From: Lachnospiraceae bacterium
GTDB taxonomy: Bacteria; Bacillota; Clostridia; Lachnospirales; Lachnospiraceae
Direction: 5' to 3'
DNA: 57,604 nt
Assembly (NCBI GenBank): GCA_024687205.1
Contig: JAILES010000089.1
Location: 1-57,604, forward strand
Shown: in pieces, positions 51,565-57,604 of the stretch
Numbering within the stretch: position 1 is the stretch's first letter
Layout: the number at the start of each line of letters is the position of its first letter
The notes under the pieces: generated by a model
Databases searched by the model: none
What the model was told of the DNA's origin: nothing
What the model saw: only the letters and a program-made list of their open reading frames with translations
Translations under genes and position numbers: made by a program

Positions 51565-52535
51565 ACAGCAAAGCAGACATGAATGTTTCTGTCCAGAGGC
51601 TCAACGATCTGAGGGGGCTGATGGCTATATGGATAGTGCTCGGACATCTTGCTCTGAGTATGGATGCACAGAGGAATATCTTTCTGATGATGCAGAAGGC
51701 AGATCTTGCAATAGTCGGAATGTTCTTTTTCCTTTCGGGATACGGTCTTGAAAAAAGTCTTGAAACAAAGAAGGATTATCTGAGAAGTTTTCTGTTTAAA
51801 AAGATTGCAAGGCTTCTTTTAATGACCTGGGTGCAGTTCGGTGTCACGGAACTCTGTCTTTACCTTGTGAAGTTTCCGAGGGATTACAGCGGGCTGACAG
51901 GGATACTCGGAGAATACGCTTCCAATCTGAACTGGTATATGTGGGAGCTTGCTCTCATGTATCTGATATTTTTTGTTTCGCATATTTTATTCAAAGATAA
52001 AAAAGCATATATCGCGGCAACTGTGCTTTCGGTTCTGATGCTTATCACGCTTTATTATTTCCAGGGGGCCTTTGCAAGCACTTACTCCTGTCTCGCCTTT
52101 CCTGCAGGCATGATCGTGTATGCCTGCAGACATAAGTTTGAAAAGGCTTCGGGAAGCAGGTTCGGAGAGATGTTCATCGCTCTTCTGATACTCACCGGAC
52201 TGACAACGGCATCGACGATAATGCCCAAAGATCTCTTTGCTTCGGTGGCATGCAAGAATCTTTTCTGTGTATGTTTCGTGATACTTGCAGCGGTGACTTT
52301 CTTGAGACTTGAAGCCGATGATAAGCCGTACAGGATACTTGCGAAGTTTTCACCGGAAATATATCTGTACCAGTTCCCGGCTGCGAGCGTGACCATGGCC
52401 ATAGCCTGCAGGCATCATGACAGACAAAGAGGACTCTTATATGCAGCGGTGACTTTTGTGCTGACCATGGTGATGGCGGTCATAATGTATTTAGTAAGAC
52501 GCGGATTTGAGAAGGTGATAAACAATGACAACTGA
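51561..52535 (+). CDS. Acyltransferase 3 family membrane protein
   Basis: The 324-aa polytopic protein (about ten membrane segments) starts with [20 protein letters not shown], the acyltransferase-3 signature with the conserved Arg and His, followed by [13 protein letters not shown]. Such proteins O-acylate surface sugars or lipids. It overlaps tsaD by 4 bp and ispD by 11 bp, so it is tightly built into a housekeeping block. The substrate is unknown. Confidence 0.85.
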   Translation: MNSKADMNVSVQRLNDLRGLMAIWIVLGHLALSMDAQRNIFLMMQKADLAIVGMFFFLSGYGLEKSLETKKDYLRSFLFKKIARLLLMTWVQFGVTELCLYLVKFPRDYSGLTGILGEYASNLNWYMWELALMYLIFFVSHILFKDKKAYIAATVLSVLMLITLYYFQGAFASTYSCLAFPAGMIVYACRHKFEKASGSRFGEMFIALLILTGLTTASTIMPKDLFASVACKNLFCVCFVILAAVTFLRLEADDKPYRILAKFSPEIYLYQFPAASVTMAIACRHHDRQRGLLYAAVTFVLTMVMAVIMYLVRRGFEKVINNDN

Positions 52536-53229
52536 GGCGATAGTGTTATCCGGCGGGAAAGGAAAACGCATGGGCGGTGATGTCCCGAAACAGTATATGG
52601 AACTGGAAGGATATCCGCTGATCTATTACACACTGAAAGCTTTTGAAGAAAGTTTTATAGAAAGCATCGTCCTTGTATGTGCACAGGGTGAAGAAGAATA
52701 CTGCAGAAAAGAATTGGTGGATGCTTACGGTTTCACTAAGGTAAGGAAGATAGTCTGCGGAGGGGCTGAAAGATATCACTCGGTGATGGCAGGGCTTAAG
52801 GTCTGCGAAGCAGATTATGTTTTCATTCATGACGGAGCAAGGATATTTCCGGCTGAGGAAATGCTGGAACGTTTGTATGCGGATGTAAAAGAATGCGGTG
52901 CCTGCGTAGCGGCTGTGCCCGTGAAGGATACGATCAAACTTGCGGATGAGAAGGGTTTTGTGAAAGAAACTCCGGACCGCGGCAGATTGTGGCAGGTGCA
53001 GACACCTCAGGTGTTTGAAAGAAAACTGATCACTGATGCTTATAGGGAAATGATCGCAAATGAAGACGAGCTCATAAAACATGGCATCCACATCACCGAT
53101 GACGCAATGGCAGTGGAGATGTTCGGGCATGTGCCCGTTAAGCTGAGTCTCGGGACATACGAAAACATTAAGATCACTACGCCTGAAGATATTAAGATAG
53201 CGGCAGGGATACTTAATAAGGGGAAATAA
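52525..53229 (+). CDS. ispD: 2-C-methyl-D-erythritol 4-phosphate cytidylyltransferase
   Basis: The CTP-binding LSGGKGKRMGGDVPKQY lies at the N-terminus, followed by VFIHDGARIF, AAVPVKDTIKLAD and WQVQTPQVF, and ENIKITTPEDI at the end. The length (234 aa) is normal. It makes CDP-ME in the MEP isoprenoid pathway. The first residue of the motif is Ser where Ala is usual (LSGG for AAGG), which is tolerated in the family; a TarI-type cytidylyltransferase is a less likely alternative. It is the last gene of the block. Confidence 0.88.
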   Translation: MTTEAIVLSGGKGKRMGGDVPKQYMELEGYPLIYYTLKAFEESFIESIVLVCAQGEEEYCRKELVDAYGFTKVRKIVCGGAERYHSVMAGLKVCEADYVFIHDGARIFPAEEMLERLYADVKECGACVAAVPVKDTIKLADEKGFVKETPDRGRLWQVQTPQVFERKLITDAYREMIANEDELIKHGIHITDDAMAVEMFGHVPVKLSLGTYENIKITTPEDIKIAAGILNKGK

Positions 53230-53230
53230 G

Positions 53231-53259
53231 TTTACTAAAGGAAAGCAATGTAATATAAT
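53231..53259 (+). promoter_or_regulatory. Promoter of the SPFH-TIR operon
   Basis: TTTACT (53231-53236), 17 bp, then a consensus TATAAT (53254-53259), just after the ispD stop. A TTGACA at 53259 has no good -10. GGAGG follows before ATG 53309. Confidence 0.7.
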
Positions 53260-53308
53260 TGACAGCGTGGCGTAACGCTACTGCTAAGAGGAGAAAAGGA
53301 GGAGAAAG

Positions 53309-54676
53309 ATGGCTATCATTAATGTGATCAAGTATGAGGGCGACAACAATCAGCTGGTGTGGAAACATCCGATCGAGGATTTCAACATAGGTTCGCAGCT
53401 CGTAGTACATGAGACCCAGGAGGCAATCTTCTTTAACGGCGGTCAGGCACATGACCTGTTTGGACCGGGAACATATACGCTGACTACTAAGAACTATCCG
53501 TTTATAGGCGGACTGCTGAAAAAATTCACAGGCGGTGAATCCATCTTCCACTGTGAAGTATATTTCATAAACAAAGCGGAGGCTACTTCGGTAAGATGGG
53601 GCACGCCTGACAGGGTGACCATCATCGAAGCTACCGAGGGTATACCTTTAAAGCTCGGCGCAGGCGGAGATATGTCGATCCGTGTGGAGGATTCCAGAAA
53701 GCTTTTGATCAAGCTGGTGGGAACCGAGGCGGCTCTCGGAAAGGAACAGTTTGCAAATAAGTTCAGGGAACTGATTTCCTCGAGGATAGGTGATTTCCTT
53801 GCAAATACGGTTTCCGAATCAGGTATAAGCTTCTTTGAACTTGACAGGCACAGAGTGGAATTCGGCGGAAAACTCAAGGAACTCATAAAGCCTGTTTTTG
53901 AAGATTACGGAGTTGAGATAATACAGTTCAATCTTTCACGTTTCGTGCTTCCCGAGGATGATCCGAATTATCAGAGGATGATGAAGGCTTACGGAGACAG
54001 GTTTGCACAGAAGACCGAGAATGAGCTGAAGATGAAGGATATCGAGGCGGCCAAGGAAAGGAACGTGGTCGAGAACGAGATCAAGCGTCAGAATGCAAAT
54101 GCCGAAGCCGATGTATACGAAACTGTGGAACTCAGAAAGGCCGAGATAGCAGCGAAAGCAAAGATAATGGATGCCCAGGCCCTGAAAGCAAAGAGAGAGA
54201 TCGAAGGCTATTCCTATCAGGAAGAGCGCAGTTTCGATGTGGCACAGTCTTTTGCCGAAAAGCAGTCTGACAGCGGCCTGACCGAAATCGGTGTCGGCGT
54301 CGGCACCATGTCGTCTGTAGGAAACGGTGTGGGTAATTATCTGAGTGCGACCGTAGGAGCGGCACTTGCAGCTGCAGCAGGCAGCAAGGCCATGGAGCAT
54401 ATGGCACCCGGCGGAAACGGGAAGATAAAATGTGCAAAATGCGGAGCGGAACTTCCGGAGAATGCAAAGTTCTGCTTTACCTGCGGTGAAAAGGTCGTCA
54501 GCATCAAAGAGGGACAGGTGATCTGTCCGGCCTGCGGCAAGGCTACGCCGGAAGGCAAGTTCTGTATGGAGTGCGGAGCATCACTGGTAAACAAGTGCCC
54601 GAACTGCGGTAAAGAGGTACCTCTTAACGGAAAATTCTGCCTTGAATGCGGAACCAAACTTGTGACGGAGGATTGA
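53309..54676 (+). CDS. SPFH-domain protein with three C-terminal zinc ribbons
   Basis: The first 230 residues form an SPFH/band-7-like domain of the YdjI or virion-core-like type (IINVIKYEGDNNQLVWKHP, then LFGPGTYTL). A charged coiled coil follows (about 230-310), then a Gly/Ala-rich stretch, and three zinc ribbons: CAKCGAELPENAKFCFTCG, CPACGKATPEGKFCMECG and CPNCGKEVPLNGKFCLECG. There is no membrane segment; SPFH proteins assemble on membranes or as rings. AAAGGAGGAG precedes ATG 53309. It heads an operon with a membrane protein, a TIR protein and a further membrane protein. Confidence 0.88.
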   Translation: MAIINVIKYEGDNNQLVWKHPIEDFNIGSQLVVHETQEAIFFNGGQAHDLFGPGTYTLTTKNYPFIGGLLKKFTGGESIFHCEVYFINKAEATSVRWGTPDRVTIIEATEGIPLKLGAGGDMSIRVEDSRKLLIKLVGTEAALGKEQFANKFRELISSRIGDFLANTVSESGISFFELDRHRVEFGGKLKELIKPVFEDYGVEIIQFNLSRFVLPEDDPNYQRMMKAYGDRFAQKTENELKMKDIEAAKERNVVENEIKRQNANAEADVYETVELRKAEIAAKAKIMDAQALKAKREIEGYSYQEERSFDVAQSFAEKQSDSGLTEIGVGVGTMSSVGNGVGNYLSATVGAALAAAAGSKAMEHMAPGGNGKIKCAKCGAELPENAKFCFTCGEKVVSIKEGQVICPACGKATPEGKFCMECGASLVNKCPNCGKEVPLNGKFCLECGTKLVTED

Positions 54677-54678
54677 TC

Positions 54679-55194
54679 ATGGAACAGAAAGAGATGAAAA
54701 AAGTTGTATATAAACTGCCGATGATGATAATACCGGCGCTTGCTTTCGTAATACTTATCGGTGTACTCATCAGGCTCTTCAGATTAAGAGCTGATGGCTG
54801 GATGTATATAGTTGCGATAGTTGTTGCCATCGTGATAACCTTTGGGCTCGAAGTGATCGCATTGCTTGCGTCCAAAGCCATGGAAAAGGATGATGAAGTC
54901 ATCGAGAAGAAGATGGCATTCAACAAGTGGCTTACAATGGAGATACAGAACCTTGAGGGGCGTATGAGTGCGGGAGCTGCCAGGGATGCGGTGCATGCAC
55001 TTTATGAGGATGCAAGATTCTCCGATCCAATGTCCAACGGAGAAACGCAGGAGAAAGAATGCGCCATAGGTGAGCTGGTAGTCACACTTACGGAAGCGAT
55101 AAAGGATAAAGACGAAAAGAAGATAGGTGAAGTCGCAGATGAGATAAAGCTTTTGATAGCTGAAAGAAACAGGATCTGCAAGGCATCAAAATAA
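54679..55194 (+). CDS. Small membrane protein with two membrane segments (171 aa)
   Basis: From ATG 54679 the protein has two membrane segments (about residues 12-34 and 41-63) and a cytoplasmic helical domain of about 105 residues (KWLTMEIQNLEGRMSAGAAR). I do not recognise the family. CGGAGG (54666-54671) at 7-bp spacing sets the start; an earlier in-frame TTG lies inside the SPFH gene. It lies 2 bp after the SPFH gene and is probably a partner of it or of the TIR protein. Confidence 0.75.
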   Translation: MEQKEMKKVVYKLPMMIIPALAFVILIGVLIRLFRLRADGWMYIVAIVVAIVITFGLEVIALLASKAMEKDDEVIEKKMAFNKWLTMEIQNLEGRMSAGAARDAVHALYEDARFSDPMSNGETQEKECAIGELVVTLTEAIKDKDEKKIGEVADEIKLLIAERNRICKASK

Positions 55195-55212
55195 AAAAAG
55201 GGGGATCTTTTG

Positions 55213-56712
55213 ATGGCTGATTTTAAATGTAACAGCTGCGGAGATGAGCTTGAATTCAAACAGGGTGATAAGATCGGTATCTGCCCGAGCTGCGGAAGGA
55301 AGCAGCCGCTGCCCAGGGATAACAGTGAAGAGATAAACATACTGTTGGAAGAAGCAAGGCGTCTTCGTTATGTGGAGAAGGATTATGACAGGGCCAAGTA
55401 TAAGTATGAAGAAGTGCTTAACATGGCGCCTGATGAACCGCTTGCCAACTGGGGCGTGGTGCTCTGCCTTTACGGTATACAGTATGCGGACGATCCCGTA
55501 ACGAAGAAAAAAGTGCCTACACTTAACCGTATGCAGAGTGCATCGATACTCGATAACGAGTACTATAAAAGAGCCTGCGAAATGTCCGAATATGAGCAGA
55601 AGATCCTTTATGAAGAAGATGCAAATTATATCGATGGCGTACAGAGGGAGTTCCATACCATTGCTTCAAAAGAGAAGCCTTATGATGTATTCATAAGTTA
55701 TAAGGATAAGGTTGAAGGAACGGATACCAAGACAGAAGATTTTGAGATCGCAAGACAGCTTTACGAAGCACTCTTTGACAAAGGACTCAGGGTGTTCTTC
55801 TCCGACCGTACACTCAAGGATAAGGTGGGAAAATACGAGCCATATATTTATGCGGCTCTGGAGAGTGCGCCGGTCATGATAGTAGTCGGTACAAAAAAGG
55901 AATACTTCAATGCCGAGTGGGTAAGAAATGAATGGAGCAGATATCTTGACAGGATAAGGAACGGAGAGAAGAAGTTCATCGTTCCGGTCTTCAGGGATAT
56001 GGATATAAGAGAAATACCTCTGGAGCTGTCCGCGCAGAACCAGGCCTATAATTTCGCCAATGTCATGGACATCAACAGGCTGATGGAGCAGATACAGAAT
56101 ATCTGCGAGGAAAAGAAAAAAGTGAACATGCCTGCTGCTGCGCCCGCAGGCGGCGGCTCGGACAGAGATATATGGAAGAAAAATCTTTTTGCTTCACTTG
56201 AGCAGGGAAAGTGGACTGACGCTGCAAGGTATGCCGAATGGATACTCAGCGTGGAGCCTACTTATGCCGAAGCATATCTTGCTTATCTGATGATAGACAG
56301 AAGGATATACAGGCGCATGGATCTGGGCAAGGAGACCGAAAGATTCACCGGCGATAATAATTACAGACAGCTGAAAGAACTTGCATCACCTGCTTTAAAA
56401 GCGGAGATGCGGGAGTATGAAGAAAAGATAGAAAAGAACATTGAACAGCAGAGAAAAGAAACTATCTATGCCGATGCCATAAGGCAGCTTAATAATGTAA
56501 AAGATAAAAGATCGGCAGAGATGGCGGCAGCACAGTTTGAGCGAGTCCGCGGTTATCAGGATGCGGATGAAAAGATAAACTACTGTCTCGAATACGGTGA
56601 GCAGGTACAGCAGGAACTTGACAGACAGAAAGCAATCCTGAATGCACAGGCAGCAAAAGGAATGAAAGAAAAAGTCTCCGGAGTCATCGGAAGTTTTGGA
56701 GGTGGAAAATGA
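55213..56712 (+). CDS. TIR-domain protein with N-terminal zinc ribbon
   Basis: A zinc ribbon (CNSCG and CPSCG, residues 6-28) and a TPR-like helical segment come first. A TIR domain starts at about residue 155 with KPYDVFISYKDK, followed by RVFFSDRTLKDK, APVMIVVGTKKEYF and NAEWVRNEWSRYL. Glu240 in the last motif sits at the place of the catalytic Glu of TIR NADases. A C-terminal helical region (about 320-499) follows. The product could be an NAD+-cleaving effector or a scaffold. ATG 55213 has AGGGGG upstream; the stop overlaps the last gene by 4 bp. Confidence 0.88.
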   Translation: MADFKCNSCGDELEFKQGDKIGICPSCGRKQPLPRDNSEEINILLEEARRLRYVEKDYDRAKYKYEEVLNMAPDEPLANWGVVLCLYGIQYADDPVTKKKVPTLNRMQSASILDNEYYKRACEMSEYEQKILYEEDANYIDGVQREFHTIASKEKPYDVFISYKDKVEGTDTKTEDFEIARQLYEALFDKGLRVFFSDRTLKDKVGKYEPYIYAALESAPVMIVVGTKKEYFNAEWVRNEWSRYLDRIRNGEKKFIVPVFRDMDIREIPLELSAQNQAYNFANVMDINRLMEQIQNICEEKKKVNMPAAAPAGGGSDRDIWKKNLFASLEQGKWTDAARYAEWILSVEPTYAEAYLAYLMIDRRIYRRMDLGKETERFTGDNNYRQLKELASPALKAEMREYEEKIEKNIEQQRKETIYADAIRQLNNVKDKRSAEMAAAQFERVRGYQDADEKINYCLEYGEQVQQELDRQKAILNAQAAKGMKEKVSGVIGSFGGGK

Positions 56713-57401
56713 TCAGTATTAATGCGGTAGAATTAAGGGCTGATGAGATAGAAAGACTCGGAAGACTGGCAGAGATTCCGGGGCCTCTTGTGAATTGGGA
56801 AAATGCGGTTGCCAGAATGGTAGACGCAAAGCATCTTGCAGATGAAAAGGAAATGGAAATGAACGGGAAGAAAGGTTTTCTCGGAAAGTTCTTTCTGGCC
56901 TCTGCGATCGCTTCAGTCATCATATTATTCGGACTCCTTACCGGCAGCGATCTGCCGATAGTCGGATTGGCTGTCTGGCTGATCTTTTTCTATGTTATTA
57001 TTTTTTTGAAGATAAGGAGTTTATATAAGGACAGGATCAACAGTATTGTTCTGAGGCTTATAATCGGATACTTTGCGCTGGCGCTGCCCGGAGCCGTATT
57101 CATGACCATAGGACAGGCTCTGGATAATATGGATGTTTTCGGCAAGCTTGTACCGGTGATCTGTGCGGTGGTATCGGGACTTATGATCAAAAGTAATAAG
57201 ATGAAGAAAAGCGGAGCCTGGAACAGGGCGAAGATCGCATTCGAGGCTGCAGAGCGTGAAGAGCAGGCCGCATGGGATCAGATAGACAAAGTGGCACTGG
57301 TACTCCTGCCTGAAGGATACAGGTCGTCACAGGCTGCAGCAGCTGCATATAACAGGCTGAAGAACGGCTGCCGTACCATGGAAAAAGCGCTTGGATTATA
57401 A
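56709..57401 (+). CDS. Membrane protein of the SPFH-TIR operon (230 aa)
   Basis: The N-terminal 55 residues are helical and charged, followed by four membrane segments between about 58 and 165 and a cytoplasmic helical tail rich in Ala and Glu (EAAEREEQAAWDQIDK). I do not recognise the family. The start overlaps the TIR gene by 4 bp (ATGA), so the two are coupled. It could be the membrane target or partner of the TIR protein. No terminator hairpin is seen after it. Confidence 0.75.
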   Translation: MISINAVELRADEIERLGRLAEIPGPLVNWENAVARMVDAKHLADEKEMEMNGKKGFLGKFFLASAIASVIILFGLLTGSDLPIVGLAVWLIFFYVIIFLKIRSLYKDRINSIVLRLIIGYFALALPGAVFMTIGQALDNMDVFGKLVPVICAVVSGLMIKSNKMKKSGAWNRAKIAFEAAEREEQAAWDQIDKVALVLLPEGYRSSQAAAAAYNRLKNGCRTMEKALGL

Positions 57402-57418
57402 GCGTATAAAGTATATCA

Positions 57419-57478
57419 AAAAAAATACAAAAAAAAATAAAAAAAGTTGTTGACACTTAAAATGCAATTTGGTAAGAT
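57419..57478 (+). promoter_or_regulatory. Strong promoter of tRNA-Ser with A-tract UP element
   Basis: TTGACA (57450-57455), 17 bp, then TAAGAT (57473-57478). Three runs of A (57419-57445) lie just upstream of the -35 and resemble an UP element or bent DNA, as expected for a stable-RNA gene. Confidence 0.88.
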
Positions 57479-57509
57479 AACATTTGCGCTGACAAAAGGC
57501 GGACGCTTT

Positions 57510-57595
57510 GGAGAGGTATCGAAGCGGTCATAACGAGGCGGTCTTGAAAACCGTTTGGCTTCACGGCCACATGGGTTCGAATCCCATCCTCTCCG
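57510..57595 (+). tRNA. tRNA-Ser (anticodon TGA)
   Basis: Acceptor GGAGAGG/CCTCTCC with discriminator G, anticodon stem GCGGT/ACCGT with loop CTTGAAA (anticodon 57545-57547), a long class II variable arm around GGCTTCACGGCC, and T arm ATGGG-TTCGAAT-CCCAT. No CCA is encoded. It should read UCA and related serine codons. Confidence 0.96.
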
Positions 57596-57604
57596 TTTAA
57601 CGAC

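Noticed and set aside
53259..53287. TTGACA at 53259 as -35 of the SPFH operon
   Set aside because: The hexamer 17 bp downstream (TGCTAA) is poor and overlaps the ribosome-site region; TTTACT-17-TATAAT just upstream is much better.

Overview
This window (about 46-48% GC by eye) looks like a chromosome segment of an anaerobic, butyrate-forming Clostridia bacterium, most likely Lachnospiraceae. The reasons are a phosphate butyryltransferase/butyrate kinase pair joined to a NuoE/NuoF-like plus [FeFe]-hydrogenase operon, an FMN riboswitch before the ECF transporter RibU, Shine-Dalgarno sequences of the AGGAGG type, and several surface and signalling families typical of Lachnospiraceae (DUF6273, DUF4358, DUF6935, LacI-type sensor fused to GGDEF). 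Assignment is by family recognition from the translated sequence; no database search was run.

Layout. 1-2392: 3' end of a lysine-rich secreted protein, a strong terminator, one small hypothetical gene and two tandem-repeat patches. 2393-7136: a VWA protein, a BspA-type leucine-rich protein, a MoxR-type AAA+ ATPase and a GNAT/FemAB-like protein, with two copies of a hairpin-rich interspersed repeat in the gaps. 7109-9082 (minus): LacI-type sensor-diguanylate cyclase. 9260-9439: tRNA-Val(CAC) and tRNA-Val(GAC). 9486-14445: GH113-like glycosidase, DUF4358 lipoprotein, MBOAT acyltransferase, DHHW protein and GT2, an extracellular-glycan O-acetylation cassette. 14540-21207: ptb-trmL-buk-hydC-hydB-hydA, the butyrate and hydrogen end of fermentation. 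21375-25120: secA-prfB. 25137-26024: a gene-free repeat island with a 48-bp hairpin repeat (4 copies) and an exact 73-bp hairpin repeat (7 copies). 26293-29550: large DUF6273 surface protein. 29567-31236 (minus): DUF975 membrane protein, HExxH SprA-like protein and a small membrane protein. 31315-40620: GH25 lysozyme, HD-GYP response regulator, hybrid histidine kinase with Hpt, hybrid kinase fused to DegV, and a 7TM degenerate GGDEF/EAL protein. 40714-45828: two large paralogous proteins of unknown function and a DUF6935 protein. 45825-46833: FMN riboswitch and ribU. 46951-53229: YcxB-like gene, tsaE-tsaB-rimI, RNase Z, a small anchored protein, tsaD, an acyltransferase and ispD. 53309-57401: SPFH/zinc-ribbon, membrane, TIR/zinc-ribbon and membrane proteins in a tight operon. 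57510-57595: tRNA-Ser(UGA).

How the parts work together. The central operon would convert butyryl-CoA to butyrate with ATP gain and reoxidise NADH/ferredoxin as H2. The signalling block couples c-di-GMP hydrolysis (HD-GYP) with two multidomain kinases and a cell-wall hydrolase. The t6A genes tsaE, tsaB and tsaD, with rimI, form a housekeeping block.

The least explained items are the 73-bp hairpin array, in which the stem changes A:T to T:A on both sides; the twin 793/740-aa proteins; the kinase-DegV fusion; the SPFH-TIR operon; and a pair of back-to-back promoters that both appear to give leaderless mRNAs.
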